Origin: an uncultured Alistipes sp.
Lineage (GTDB): Bacteria > Bacteroidota > Bacteroidia > Bacteroidales > Rikenellaceae
NCBI GenBank assembly: GCA_947623965.1
Contig: CANQIF010000001.1
Location: forward strand, 186,001 to 250,000
Length of the DNA: 64,000 nucleotides
Direction: 5' to 3'
The notes below the pieces were generated by a model, which searched no databases, was not told where the DNA came from, and saw only the letters and a program-made list of their open reading frames with translations. The translations under genes and the position numbers were made by a program. Positions 32,414 to 45,200 of the stretch are shown piece by piece. Every line of letters starts with the position of its first letter. Positions within the stretch are counted from its first letter, which is position 1.

Positions 32414-33847
32414 ATGTTTACCGAACAAGAGAAACGACAGATCGAGGCCCACGGGTTGACCGTCGAGGCCGTCGAGCGCCAGATCGAGAACTTCCGCCGC
32501 GGCTTCCCCTGCCTGCCGATCGTGCGGGCCGCCTCGCCCGCCGACGGCGTGACGGTGGTCGACGGCCCCCGCGCCGAGGCGGCGATCGCCCGCTACGAGG
32601 CCGCCGCCGACAAGCTGGGGATCGTCAAGTTCGTCCCCGCCTCGGGAGCCGCCACGCGCATGTTCAAGGAGCTCTTCGCCTTCGTCAACGAGGGCAAGCG
32701 CGGCCCGGGCATCGACAAACTGCTGCAGAACATCGAGCGCTTCGCCTTCTGGCCCGAGCTGAAGGCCGTCCTGCCCGCCGGGGCCGACGACCGCACGATC
32801 GTGAGCGCCATCGTCAAGGAGGGGCTCGGCTACGGCTCGAAGCCCAAGGGGCTCGTCACCTTCCACGCCTACCCCGAGGGGGCCCGCAAGGCCGTCGAGG
32901 AGCATCTGTCCGAGGGTGCCGCCTACGCCGTCTCGGCCGGCACGGTCCGCATCCACTTCACCGTCTCGCCCGAGCACATCGAGGGCTTCCGCAAGCTGCT
33001 CGACGAGAAGGTGCCCCTCTACGAGAAGCGCTACGGCATCCGTTACGACATCTCCTTCTCGGCGCAGAAGCCCTCGACCGACACGATCGCCGTCAACCCC
33101 GACAACACCCCCTTCCGCCAGGACGACGGCACGCTGCTCTTCCGGCCCGCCGGCCACGGCGCCCTCATCGAGAACCTCAACGAGATCGACGCCGACATCG
33201 TTTTCATCAAGAACATCGACAACGTCACGACCGACGCCCGCCGCGGCGACACGGTCCGCTACAAGAAGATCCTCGCCGGCCTGCTGCTCGAGCTGCAGGA
33301 GCGCTCGTTCGAGTACCTCAAGGCGCTCGAGGTGGGCGGCGCCGAGCTCGAGACGATCGCCGCCTTCATCGAGCGGGAACTCTGCGTGAAACTTCCCGCC
33401 GACTACGATGCGGCGCTGCTCAAGGCCGTGCTCGACCGGCCGATCCGCCTCTGCGGCATGGTCCGCAACGAGGGCGAGCCGGGCGGCGGCCCCTTCTGGG
33501 TGAAGAACGCCGACGGCACGGAGTCGCTGCAGATCGCCGAGTCGAGCCAGATCGCCCCCGAGGATCTGCCGCTCATGAAGTCGGCCACCCACTTCAACCC
33601 CGTGGATCTGGTCTGCGGCGTGAAGAACTCGAAAGGCGGCAAGTTCGACCTGCGCCGTTACACCGATCCCGCGACGGGCTTCATCTCGTCGAAGTCGGCC
33701 GGCGGCCGCGACCTGCGCGCGCAGGAGCTGCCGGGGCTGTGGAACGGCGCCATGGCCAGGTGGAACACCGTCTTCGTCGACGTCCCCATCACGACCTTCT
33801 CGCCCGTGAAGGTCGTCCAGGACCTGCTGCGCGAACAGCACCAGTAG
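32414..33847 (+). CDS. DUF4301 family protein
   Basis: This 477-residue cytoplasmic protein is typical of Bacteroidota and matches the DUF4301 family by its N-terminus (MFTEQEKRQIEAHGLTVEAV). Other matching segments are KFVPASGAATRMFKELFAF, FHAYPEGARKAVEEHL and TNRxxx-like PSTDTIAVNPDNTPFRQDDG. The SGAATRMFK segment and the nucleotidyltransferase-like layout hint at a nucleotide-sugar or phosphate-binding enzyme, but no activity is established. It has its own promoter and is followed by a tandem repeat and a terminator, so it is probably monocistronic. Confidence 0.85.
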   Translation: MFTEQEKRQIEAHGLTVEAVERQIENFRRGFPCLPIVRAASPADGVTVVDGPRAEAAIARYEAAADKLGIVKFVPASGAATRMFKELFAFVNEGKRGPGIDKLLQNIERFAFWPELKAVLPAGADDRTIVSAIVKEGLGYGSKPKGLVTFHAYPEGARKAVEEHLSEGAAYAVSAGTVRIHFTVSPEHIEGFRKLLDEKVPLYEKRYGIRYDISFSAQKPSTDTIAVNPDNTPFRQDDGTLLFRPAGHGALIENLNEIDADIVFIKNIDNVTTDARRGDTVRYKKILAGLLLELQERSFEYLKALEVGGAELETIAAFIERELCVKLPADYDAALLKAVLDRPIRLCGMVRNEGEPGGGPFWVKNADGTESLQIAESSQIAPEDLPLMKSATHFNPVDLVCGVKNSKGGKFDLRRYTDPATGFISSKSAGGRDLRAQELPGLWNGAMARWNTVFVDVPITTFSPVKVVQDLLREQHQ

Positions 33848-33862
33848 GCCGCCAGCCCCGGG

Positions 33863-33945
33863 CCGGAAGCACGAAGCCGGAAGCACGAAGCCGGAAGCAC
33901 GAAGCCGGAAGCACGAAGCCGGAAGCACGAAGCCGGAAGCCGGCA
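33863..33945 (+). repeat. 14-bp tandem repeat, five full copies
   Basis: The unit CCGGAAGCACGAAG starts at 33863, 33877, 33891, 33905 and 33919, with a partial sixth at 33933. Copies are identical by eye, which implies recent amplification. It lies 15 nt after the DUF4301 stop and upstream of its terminator. The rest of this 349-nt spacer holds the terminator and the V-ATPase promoter. Confidence 0.9.
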
Positions 33946-33980
33946 CCCCGGAGCCGAAAGGACGAAAGCGGAACGCATGC

Positions 33981-34021
33981 GGACCGAAACGGAGATTTTT
34001 TTCGTTTCGGTCCGTGTCGTT
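33981..34021 (+). terminator. Terminator after the DUF4301 gene
   Basis: GGACCGAAACG pairs with CGTTTCGGTCC over 11 bp; the loop contains GAGATTTTTTT. A weak T tract (GTGTCGTTT) follows. It separates the DUF4301 gene from the V-ATPase operon. Confidence 0.65.
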
Positions 34022-34148
34022 TCTCCCGCCAGACCGCCCTGCCGCCCGACGAATTTCGAATTTGCGGAGCATAAGCAAAAACCGTCCGTTTCTGGTCGAA
34101 AAAGGAGAAAATGATCCGCTCCGGCCGCTGTTCTTGAAAATATTTTGC

Positions 34149-34156
34149 TATATTTG
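34149..34156 (+). promoter_or_regulatory. -7 box (TATATTTG) for the V-ATPase operon
   Basis: TATATTTG matches TAnnTTTG 40 nt upstream of the subunit E ATG at 34197, in an AT-rich leader unlike the GC-rich surroundings. The -33 element is not clear. Confidence 0.65.
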
Positions 34157-34196
34157 TATGCTAAAAAAGCGACAAAATCAAAAACCCGATAAAATC

Positions 34197-34817
34197 ATGG
34201 AAAATAAACTTCAACAACTCACGCAGCGCCTCTACGAGGAGGGGCTGGAGAAGGGACGCACCGAAGCCGAGAAGCGGATCGCCGAGGCCGAACAGCAGGC
34301 CGCGCAGCTGCTCGCCGACGCCCGCCGCGAGGCCGAGGAGATCATCCGCGAAGCCGAGCTCCGGGCCGAGGACACGGCCAAGAACACCGAGACCGAGATC
34401 GCCCTGGCCGGCAAGCAGGCCATCGCCCGCCTCAAGAGCGAGATCGCCCGGCTCATCGTCGCCCGCACGACGGCCGACGGGGTCCGCGCCGCCTCACTCG
34501 ACGCCGACTTCCTCAAGGAGATGATGCTCGCCGTAGCCCGCAACTGGAACGGCTCCGCAGCCGGCAAGGTCGAGCTCGCGGCGCTCCTCCCCGAGGCCGA
34601 GCGCGCGCGTCTCGACGCCGCCTTCGCCGCGAGCGCCCGCGAGCTGCTCGCCGCCGGCATCGAGGTGGGCTACTCGGAGCGTGTCAAGACGGGCTTCCGC
34701 ATCGCGGAGAAGGAGGGCGGCTACTACCTCTCGTTCACCGATGCCGACCTCGAAGCGCTCGTCTCGGAGTACCTGCGCGAGAAGGTCGCCGCCATGCTTT
34801 TCACCCGGGAAGACTGA
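34197..34817 (+). CDS. ntpE: V-type ATPase subunit E
   Basis: This 206-residue peripheral-stalk subunit has a long N-terminal helix (NKLQQLTQRLYEEGLEKGRT through LARRE-like EEIIREAELRA) and a globular C-terminal domain ending EYLREKVAAMLF. The ATG at 34197 is chosen because the upstream in-frame codons cross the terminator and promoter. No subunit G is seen next to it, although E normally pairs with G (or H) in the stalk. First gene of the operon. Confidence 0.85.
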   Translation: MENKLQQLTQRLYEEGLEKGRTEAEKRIAEAEQQAAQLLADARREAEEIIREAELRAEDTAKNTETEIALAGKQAIARLKSEIARLIVARTTADGVRAASLDADFLKEMMLAVARNWNGSAAGKVELAALLPEAERARLDAAFAASARELLAAGIEVGYSERVKTGFRIAEKEGGYYLSFTDADLEALVSEYLREKVAAMLFTRED

Positions 34818-34824
34818 CGCAGCG

Positions 34825-35658
34825 ATGTTTGCCAAGAACTACTATACGCTGGTCGCCGGCTTCCGCGAGTATACCCTCGACGCCGACCGCAAGGGCTTCG
34901 ACCCCGCGGCCATCCGCGACGAGGTCCTCGAACAGCTGACGAAGGCGGACCGGCGCGAAGCGGAGCTCCTCTACGGCTACTACGACTGCGAGAACCTCGC
35001 AGCGCAGCGGGCCGGCCGCACGGCGCACAGCGCCCTGGGCAACCTCACGGCCGAGGAGATCGCCTCCGAGCTGCGCAACCCGGCCCGCCTGCCCGAAGAG
35101 CTCGCGGCCGTGGTCCGCGCCTATGCCGATCCCGAGGGCGAGGACGCCGAGCGGATCGACACGACCGTGCGCTTCGAAACGGCGCTCTTCGGCGCCTACT
35201 ACGCCCGCTGCGCCCGCTCGCGCAGCCGCTTCCTGCGCGACTGGTCGGACTTCGACCGCACGCTGCGCAACCTCACGGCCGCCGTCACGGCCCGCGCGCT
35301 GGGGCGCCCCGTCGAGGAGGCGACCGTCGGCGGGGGCGAGATCGTCGGGCAGCTGCGCCGCAGCTCCGCCTCGGACTTCGGCCTGCGCGGCGAGCTGCCC
35401 TGGCTCGACACGCTGCTCACCGCCGTCGGCGAGGAGCAGAACCTCCTCGAAAAGGAGCACCGCATCGACCTCGTCCGCTGGAACGAGGCCGAGGAGCTCT
35501 CGGCCTTCGACTACTTCGACCTCGACGCCGTCATCGCCTACCTCGTGCGCATCAACATCGTCGCCCGCTGGTCGGCGCTCGACCCGGCGCGCGGCCGCGC
35601 CCTCTTCGAGCGGCTCATGGCCGGCCTCGACGGCAAGGATCTGATCAATATACAATAA
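34825..35658 (+). CDS. DUF2764 protein of the V-ATPase operon
   Basis: This 277-residue soluble, mainly helical protein starts NYYTLVAGFREYTLDADRKG and contains DFDRTLRNLTAAVTARALGR. The end has RWNEAEELSAFDYFDLDAVIAYLVRINIVARW. This family is found in V-ATPase operons of Bacteroidota, in the place where subunit C (the rotor-stator socket) would be expected. The start YYTLVAGF and the length are reminiscent of subunit C, so it may be a divergent C subunit; that is inference. It is 7 nt after subunit E and 10 nt before subunit A. Confidence 0.8.
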   Translation: MFAKNYYTLVAGFREYTLDADRKGFDPAAIRDEVLEQLTKADRREAELLYGYYDCENLAAQRAGRTAHSALGNLTAEEIASELRNPARLPEELAAVVRAYADPEGEDAERIDTTVRFETALFGAYYARCARSRSRFLRDWSDFDRTLRNLTAAVTARALGRPVEEATVGGGEIVGQLRRSSASDFGLRGELPWLDTLLTAVGEEQNLLEKEHRIDLVRWNEAEELSAFDYFDLDAVIAYLVRINIVARWSALDPARGRALFERLMAGLDGKDLINIQ

Positions 35659-35668
35659 CGAAATACAC

Positions 35669-37423
35669 ATGAAAACGACAGGACGTGTAAACGGTATCAT
35701 CTCGAACATCGTGATCGTCAAGGCCGACGGACCCGTCGGCCAGAACGAGATCTGCCATGTTTCGGTCGGTGACACCAAAATGATGGCCGAGGTCATCAAG
35801 GTCATGGGCGACGACGCCTATGTCCAGGTATTCGACTCCACGCGCGGGCTGAAGATCGGCGACAAGGTGGAGTTCGAGGGGCACATGCTCGAAGCCACGC
35901 TGGCCCCGGGCATGCTCTCGCGCAACTACGACGGTCTGCAGAACGACCTCGAAAAGATGGACGGGCTCTTCATCGCCCGCGGTTCGATCACCGACCCGAT
36001 CGACTACGAGGCCCTGTGGGAGTTCAAGCCGCTGGCCCAGGCGGGCGACACGGTTTCGGCCGCCTCGTGGCTCGGCGAAGTGCAGGAGCAGTGGGTCGCC
36101 CACAAGATCATGGTCCCCTTCACGATGACCGGCACCTATACGGTCAAGAGCGTCGCCCCGGCGGGCTCCTACAAGGTGACCGACACCGTGGCGGTCGTGA
36201 CCGATGCCGAGGGGCGCGAGCACCCGATCACGATGGTGCAGAAGTGGCCCGTGAAGCAGGCCATCCGCTGCTACACCGAGAAGCCGCGCCCGGGCCGCGT
36301 GATGCAGACGGGCGTGCGCGCCATCGATACCTTCAACCCGATGGCCGAGGGCGGCACGGGCTTCATCCCCGGTCCCTTCGGCGCCGGCAAGACGGTCCTC
36401 CAGCACGCCATCTCGAAGCAGGCCGACGCCGATATCATCATCATGGTGGCCTGCGGCGAGCGCGCCAACGAGGTGGTCGAGATCTTCAAGGAGTTCCCCG
36501 AGCTGGTCGACCCCCGCACGGGCCACAAGCTCATGGAGCGCACGATCATCATCTGCAACACCTCGAACATGCCCGTCGCCGCCCGCGAGGCCTCGGTCTA
36601 CACCGGCATGACGATCGGCGAGTACTACCGCGCGATGGGGCTGAAGGTGCTCGTCATGGCCGACTCGACCTCGCGCTGGGCCCAGGCGCTGCGCGAAATG
36701 TCGAACCGTCTGGAGGAGCTGCCCGGCCAGGACGCCTTCCCGATGGACCTCTCGGCGATCATCTCCAACTTCTACGCCCGCGCCGGTCTGGTGAAGCTGA
36801 CCAACGGTCAGACCGGTTCGGTCACCTTCCTCGGCACCGTGTCGCCCGCCGGCGGCAACCTGAAGGAGCCCGTGACGGAGTCGACCAAGAAGGCCGCCCG
36901 CTGTTTCTACGCCCTCTCGCAGGGGCGCGCCGACTCGAAGCGCTACCCCGCCATCGACCCGCTCGAGTCCTACTCGAAGTACCTCGAGTACCCCGAGATC
37001 CGCGCCTACCTCGACGAGCACATCGAGAAAAACTGGGTGGATGCCGTCTACGAGGGCAAGACCTACGTGCAGCGCGGCAAGGAGGCCAACGACCAGATCA
37101 ACATCCTCGGCGACGACGGCGTGCCCGTCGACTACCACGAACGGTTCTGGAAGTCGGAGCTGCTCGACTTCGTGATCCTCCAGCAGGACGCTTTCGACGC
37201 GATCGACGCCAACTGCCCGATCGAGCGCCAGAAGATGATGTACAACATGGTGCTCGACATCTGCCGCCACGACTTTCCGTTCACCGACTTCGAGGAGTGT
37301 TCGCAGTTCTTCAAGGGACTCATCAACCTCTTCCGCCAGATGAACTACTCGGAGTGGGGCTCGGAGAAGTTCGAGGACTACAAGCGTCAGATCGCCGAAT
37401 ACGTACAGGAAAAAGCCAAATAA
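35669..37423 (+). CDS. ntpA: V-type ATPase catalytic subunit A
   Basis: This 584-residue subunit has an N-terminal beta-barrel (GRVNGIISNIVIVKADGPVG) and the V-type non-homologous insertion. Its P-loop GPFGAGKTVLQ lies at about 234-244. VACGERANEVVEIFKEFPEL and the catalytic-site segment MADSTSRWAQALREMSNRLEE complete the nucleotide site. It hydrolyses or makes ATP in the peripheral V1/A1 head. Typical length and complete motifs suggest a functional enzyme. Confidence 0.96.
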   Translation: MKTTGRVNGIISNIVIVKADGPVGQNEICHVSVGDTKMMAEVIKVMGDDAYVQVFDSTRGLKIGDKVEFEGHMLEATLAPGMLSRNYDGLQNDLEKMDGLFIARGSITDPIDYEALWEFKPLAQAGDTVSAASWLGEVQEQWVAHKIMVPFTMTGTYTVKSVAPAGSYKVTDTVAVVTDAEGREHPITMVQKWPVKQAIRCYTEKPRPGRVMQTGVRAIDTFNPMAEGGTGFIPGPFGAGKTVLQHAISKQADADIIIMVACGERANEVVEIFKEFPELVDPRTGHKLMERTIIICNTSNMPVAAREASVYTGMTIGEYYRAMGLKVLVMADSTSRWAQALREMSNRLEELPGQDAFPMDLSAIISNFYARAGLVKLTNGQTGSVTFLGTVSPAGGNLKEPVTESTKKAARCFYALSQGRADSKRYPAIDPLESYSKYLEYPEIRAYLDEHIEKNWVDAVYEGKTYVQRGKEANDQINILGDDGVPVDYHERFWKSELLDFVILQQDAFDAIDANCPIERQKMMYNMVLDICRHDFPFTDFEECSQFFKGLINLFRQMNYSEWGSEKFEDYKRQIAEYVQEKAK

Positions 37424-37426
37424 GCC

Positions 37427-38746
37427 ATGACAACACGCGCATTTCAGAAAATATACACCAAGATCGACAACATCACCAAAGCGACCGTCACGCTGCGCGC
37501 CGAGGGTGTGGGCAACGACGAGCTGGCGACCGTAGGAGGCAAGCTGGCACAGGTGGTGAAAATCATGGGGCGGAACGTCACCCTCCAGGTCTTCGCCGGC
37601 ACGGAGGGCATCGCCACCGACTCGGAGGTGATCTTCCACGGCGAGCCGCCGAAGCTGAAGGTCTCGGACAACCTCGCCGGCCGCTTCTTCAACGCCTACG
37701 GCGAACCCCTCGAGGGGGGCGAAGCGCTCGAGGGCGAGGCCCGCGAGATCGGCGGCCCGACGGTGAACCCCTTCAAGCGTCTGCAGCCCTCGGAGCTCAT
37801 CGCCACGGGCATCGCCGGCATCGACCTCAACAACACGATCGTCACGGGGCAGAAGATCCCCTTCTTCGCCGACCCCGACCAGCCCTACAACGCCGTGATG
37901 GCCAACGTGGCCCTGCGCGCCAAGGCCGACAAGATCATCCTCGGCGGCATGGGTCTGACGAACGACGACTTCCTCTACTTCAAGTCGGTCTTCGAGAACG
38001 CCGGTGCGCTGGACCGCATCGTCTCGTTCGTCAACACGACCGAGAACCCGCCCGTCGAGCGTCTGCTCGTGCCGGACATGGCCCTGACGGCCGCCGAATA
38101 CTTCGCCGTGGACAAGGGCGAGAAGGTGCTCGTGCTGCTGACGGACATGACCCTCTACGCCGACGCCCTGGCGATCGTCTCGAACCGCATGGACCAGATC
38201 CCCTCGAAGGACTCGATGCCCGGCTCGCTCTACTCGGACCTCGCGAAGATCTACGAGAAGGCCGTGCAGCTTCCGAACGGCGGCTCGATCACGATCATCG
38301 CCGTGACGACCCTCTCGGGCGGCGACATCACGCACGCCATCCCCGACAACACGGGTTACATCACCGAGGGTCAGCTGTTCCTTCGCAACGACTCGGATAC
38401 GGGCAAGGTGATCGTCGATCCGTTCCGCTCGCTCTCGCGACTGAAGCAGCTCGTGATCGGCAAGAAGACGCGCGAAGACCACCCACAGGTGATGAACGCC
38501 TGCGTGCGCCTCTACGCCGATGCGGCCAACGCCAAGACGAAGCTCGAGAACGGCTTCGACCTCTCGGACTACGACGAGCGCGCGCTGAAGTTCGCCCGCG
38601 ACTACTCGCGGCGGCTGCTGGCGATCGACATCAACATCGGCATCACCGAGATGCTCGACACGGCGTGGGAGCTCTTCGCCGCCTACTTCTCGAAAGAGGA
38701 GGTCGCCATCAAGGCCGAGTTGATCGCGAAATACTGGAAAGCATAA
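37427..38746 (+). CDS. ntpB: V-type ATPase subunit B
   Basis: This 439-residue non-catalytic partner of subunit A starts with a beta-barrel (KIYTKIDNITKATVTLRAEG). It lacks a P-loop, as expected, and has LLTDMTLYADALAIVSNRMDQIPSKDSMPGSLYSDL-type sequence with the conserved PGS-YSDL element. It begins 3 nt after the subunit A stop. Confidence 0.95.
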   Translation: MTTRAFQKIYTKIDNITKATVTLRAEGVGNDELATVGGKLAQVVKIMGRNVTLQVFAGTEGIATDSEVIFHGEPPKLKVSDNLAGRFFNAYGEPLEGGEALEGEAREIGGPTVNPFKRLQPSELIATGIAGIDLNNTIVTGQKIPFFADPDQPYNAVMANVALRAKADKIILGGMGLTNDDFLYFKSVFENAGALDRIVSFVNTTENPPVERLLVPDMALTAAEYFAVDKGEKVLVLLTDMTLYADALAIVSNRMDQIPSKDSMPGSLYSDLAKIYEKAVQLPNGGSITIIAVTTLSGGDITHAIPDNTGYITEGQLFLRNDSDTGKVIVDPFRSLSRLKQLVIGKKTREDHPQVMNACVRLYADAANAKTKLENGFDLSDYDERALKFARDYSRRLLAIDINIGITEMLDTAWELFAAYFSKEEVAIKAELIAKYWKA

Positions 38747-38755
38747 CCCCCGACA

Positions 38756-39363
38756 ATGGCCATCAAGTTTCAATACAACAAGACTTCGCTCGGCGAGCTG
38801 AACAAACAGCTCAAGATGCGCCGCACGGCCCTTCCGACGATCAAGTCGAAGGAGTCGGCGCTGCGCTCCGAGGTGAAGCGGGCGAAGGACTCCGCAGCCG
38901 ACTACCAGCGGCAGCTCGACCGGCTGAAGGCCGAGTACGACTACATGGCGGCGCTGTGGGGCGAGTTCGACCCGACGCTGGTGCGCATCGCCGACGTCGA
39001 TCTGGCGGTCCAGAAGATCGCCGGCGTCCGCACCCCGGTCCTGCAGCAGGTGCACTTCGAGCGCAGGCCCTACGACCTCTTCTCGGCGCCCGTGTGGTAT
39101 GCCGACGGGGTGGCGGCGCTCGAGCGCATGGCGCGGCTGGGGCTCGAATACGAGGTCTACCGCCGCAAGATGGAGCTGCTGGACTATGCTCGCCGCAAGA
39201 CCACGCAGAAGGTGAACCTGTACGAAAAGGTGCAGATTCCCGGCTACGAGGATGCCATCCGCAAGATCAAGCGCTTCATGGAGGATGAGGAGAACCTCTC
39301 GAAATCCGCCCAGAAGATCGTCAAAACCAAACAACAGCAGCAGGCCGTGGAGGGCCCGATGTC

Positions 39364-39367
<4 letters not shown>
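38756..39367 (+). CDS. ntpD: V-type ATPase subunit D
   Basis: This 203-residue central-shaft subunit is nearly all helical and begins KFQYNKTSLGELNKQLKMRR. The second long helix includes YARRKTTQKVNLYEKVQIPGYEDAI near the C-terminus. Its stop overlaps the subunit I start by 4 nt (ATGA). Confidence 0.9.
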
Positions 39368-41686
<2,319 letters not shown>

Positions 41687-41711
41687 GCCTGCATTCAGCG
41701 ACCGATCGACG

Positions 41712-41748
41712 AAAGCCCCGCCCTCCTGTCGGAGGTGCGGGGCTTTTG
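41712..41748 (+). terminator. Terminator after the V-ATPase operon
   Basis: AGCCCCGC-CCTCC pairs with GGAGG-T-GCGGGGCT around a TGTC loop, followed by TTTT. It begins 26 nt after the ntpK stop. A G8 run (41759-41766) follows. Confidence 0.9.
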
Positions 41749-41799
41749 CTGCTGTTTTGGGGGGGGCTCCGTGAAGCTGCAAATTATGCATTCGAGTTC

Positions 41800-42122
41800 G
41801 GGGCGCAGCCTGCGGAGGCTGCAAGCGACTGTAAAGAGTTGCGGGCCTCCGCCCGGCGGAGGCTGCGGCCCGCCAATCGCTGCGCGATTGATTCCGTGCA
41901 AAAAGCCCGCAGCCGAGCGGATGGGCCTGCGACGTAGAGGAGCAGCCCTCCGCCCGGGGGCGGCTGCGGGCTGCTGCGGCCTTTGCAAGGCTGCAATTAA
42001 AAATGAAAAATGAAGAATTAAAAATGATCCCCGGGCTGCAGCCTGCGGAGGGCGCAAGCGACGCCAAGGAGCTGCGGGCCTCCGCCGCCCCAGGCTGCGG
42101 CCCGCCGATCGCTTCGCGATCG
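41800..42122 (+). repeat. Repeat island E
   Basis: This spacer lies between convergent ntpK and the DUF6298 gene. An alpha unit (GCAGCCTGCGGAG at 41805, core 41841-41873) is followed by the perfect hairpin CAATCGCTGCGCGATTG (41874-41890). A beta unit starts with CCCGCAGCCGAGCGGATGGG, has its core at 41942-41974, and is followed by a hairpin with arms GCGGCCTT/AAGGCTGC (41975-41995). An AT-rich module rich in AAAAATGA (41996-42027) leads into a second alpha (42038, core 42074-42105) and hairpin CGATCGCTTCGCGATCG (42106-42122). From 42123 to 42236 there is nothing recognisable. Confidence 0.85.
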
Positions 42123-42236
42123 ATCTCGGCTCAAAACGCCCCACCACGAACAGCAACCGCACCCTCCCTTCGAGACAAACCAGCACACTCGGCCCGCCGC
42201 CAATGCCCCAAAAACCGAAACCCGAAACCCGACCAA

Positions 42237-42276
42237 CACAAAGAGCGGCCGCCGAACCCGGCGACCGCCCTTTGCA
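42237..42276 (-). terminator. Terminator after the DUF6298 gene
   Basis: On the reverse strand AAAGGGCGGTCGCCG and CGGCGGCCGCTCTTT pair over 15 bp with two wobble pairs around GGTT. The following tract, GTGTTGG, is only weakly T-rich. It is 16 nt after the stop codon. Confidence 0.6.
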
Positions 42277-42291
42277 ACACATCGTGCCATC

Positions 42292-45200
42292 CTACAGCCG
42301 TTCGAACCAGTAGGCGCCGCCCTTGTCGGCTGCGAGCCGGTAGGCCGAGGCGCTCGACGCGCGGTCCGAGCGGCCGGCACCGATCTTCAGCCGCTTGTGC
42401 AGCGTCCGCACCTCGCCGCTGCGCGGATCGATGTACTTCACAGCATAGCTGCCGGCCGCGAGCGGCAGCTCGACGCTCTGCGCCGCCGGCAGGTAGAAGA
42501 GCGCGCCGCGGTCGCCGTAAAGGGCATAGCACCCCTCCCCGATGATCCGGGGCTCGGTCAGCTCGGGCACCGCCGCGAGGAATTCCTCATCGGCCACCTG
42601 CAGCGTCGGGCAGGAGCCGCCGGCCAGCAGGATCGCCCAGCCGTAGGCGGGATAGTTCTGCGCGAAGTAGGTGACCCCCTTGTCGGGATAGGCCTTGCGG
42701 TACTCGCTCACGGCACGGTAGACCGAGGCGAAGTCGATCGACCCGACCTTGATCTTGCGGGCATACTGGCGCGGCGCCATGCTCACGCCGCCCTGCGGTT
42801 CGTAGGTCGTGCCGTCGGCCCGGTGGTGCCAGTAGCGGATGTCGATCAGATCGACCACCTTCGACCGCTCGGGATCGCGCAGAATCGCATCCTGCACATC
42901 CTTCGTCGCCGAGAGCGCCACGAGGGCATCCCGGCCCGTGTCGCGCTGCCACTCGGCGATGCAGTCGAGCCAGAACGCCACGAAGTGCAGCGGTCCGGTG
43001 AACTCCTCGCTCACCAGCTGCACGACATTGCCGTTCCCGGCGAAGTGGTCCAGACACATGCGGATGTAGTTGCGGTGCAGCGCCCGGCGCGTCGGATGGT
43101 CCACATCGTAGAACATCGCCGCCTCGAAGACGCGCTTGTCGCCCGCGAAGTTCACCGGCTCGGCGAAGCCCGTATCGTTGATGTTGTTCGTCGTGCGCCA
43201 CGGGCAGTCCACCCAGTGGGCGCCCGCCTCGATGATGTTGTGCTGGAAATAGTTCTGGTGGAAGAGCAGCAGCCCCTCGCGTTCGGCCGCATCGGCGAAG
43301 CGCTGCAGCCGGCTCCAGTACCAGGTGTTGGGCTTCGTGAGGTCGTATTTGCTCATGCCGTCCCAGCCCGTTCCGATGCCGCTGCGGGCGAAGGGCTGCT
43401 CGTAGAAGGGGGCCCACACGTCGGCATTGCGGCGCCGCACGCGGAGGTGATCGACGCGGCGCAGGTCGTACCACAGACCGTAGTTGTGGTCCAGCAGCAG
43501 CGCTCCGCGCGCCTTCATGTGCTTCACGACCGAGTCGATGCGGTCCGTGAGCCCCGTTCCCTCGCGATCGGGGACGAAACGCGTCAGATGGTCGCCCATC
43601 TGCGGCAGCTGCGCATCCTCGAAGCTGCCGTTCCACCAGCGGATCGACTGCCGGCCGCCGACCAGCAGCCTGCCGTCGGCCACCAAGCGGCCGTTCTTCA
43701 TCGCGAAATGCTTCTTGGCCGGGGCAGCAGCGGGCTGCAGCCGGGCCGGCAGATCGCGCACGAGCCCTTCGAGCGGGCGGACCCCTTCGGTCTCCACCGA
43801 GGCGGTGAAAGGGGCCTGCTCGATCCACATCTGGAGCGTCAGCCGCGGCTCGTAAGCCTCGCGGGCCAGCTGCACGGCCTGTTCGATGGTAGGGCTCGAC
43901 GAGGCGGTGGTGCTGCGCGGCAGCGTGCGGCAGATCGCCGCGGCCCGCTCCGCACCGATGCGCTCGGCCAGCTGCGCGGCGAAGAGGCTGCGCGGCTGCA
44001 CGAAGTTGTCGCTGTTGCCCCACACGCCGTTGCCGAAGCGGTGGGCCCAGCTGCCGTTGGCGTAGTTGCGGGCATCCGCAGCGGGCGAGAAGCAGTAGAT
44101 CGCCGCTGCCGTGCACTGCCAGGCCATGCTGTTGGCCGTGTTCCAGCCGCAGCGGTTGAAGGTGTCGTAGAGATCCATGAAGCGGAGGTCGTTGCCGTCG
44201 ATGTTCACCACATCGAAGAGCAGACCGCAGGCCCAGGCGCCCGTCGAGCCGCTGAAACCCTTCGATTCGTAGGTGTCGCACTGCACGAAGGCATTGGGCC
44301 CCGGGGCGTGGATGCCGGCCGAGAAGTCGTGCTGCCCCTGCTCCGACCAGCAGCGCTGGAAGAGGGTGTGCTGGCCGAGCGTCAGGAAGGTGCGGCGGCG
44401 CGAGCCGGCGATCTCCGAGACGGGCTCCGTCGAGCGGCAGTCCTCGACGGTGATGCGCGACGCCCCGCGCTGCAGGGCCACGACGCTGCCTGCGAAGTGG
44501 CGGAAATCGACCTGACGTACCCAGCAGTCGGCCGCAGCGTCGATCCAGACGCCCGACCAGGCGTGGTTCTCGTCGAGGGGCAGCGTGCGGTCGTAGTCCG
44601 AGACGATCGTCAGGTGCTCCACGCCGCACTCCGCGATGCGCCCCGGCCAGGTGCAGGGGGCCGCCGTGATCCGCCGCAGCGCGGGATCGAGCGCCATCGG
44701 GATCGCGGCGTCGATCGTGACCGTGCGCCCCTCGACGGCCGTCACCGTGCGCTCCCAGACGATCGTCGCATTCCCGGGACCGAGGGCCCGGCCCATTTGG
44801 TACGAGATCACGGCATCCCGGCCGCGGGGCCGCTCGGCCGCCTGCTGGCGGATCGAGAGCGTCGTTCCGACGGCGATATCCTCCGCCGAGGCGACCTCGA
44901 AGCGGGTCTCGCCGACGGGAAGATAGGCCGTAAGAGCGGTCGGCTCGCCGCAGCGGCGGTCATCCGTTCCCTCGATGTAGATCGCGGCGCCGCGGTCCAC
45001 CCCCCGTTTCACAAGAAGGGTGCCTCGCTTCGAGACGCCGCGCAGCACGATGCCCGAGGTGCGGATCCGGAGCGCCTCGTCGAGCGCGAAGGTTCCCTCC
45101 TCGAGCAGCACGGCGCCGCGCAGCCCCCGGGCGTCGGGCGCCAGCGAGGCGACGTAGTCGATCGCCGCCTGCAGCCGCGCGCTGTTGTCGCCCTCGACGG

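Noticed and set aside
35645..39334. Long reverse-strand open frame opposite the V-ATPase genes (1229 residues)
   Set aside because: It is antisense to clearly recognisable subunits A, B and D, rich in His/Arg/Leu/Val repeats typical of a GC-rich shadow frame, and resembles no protein.
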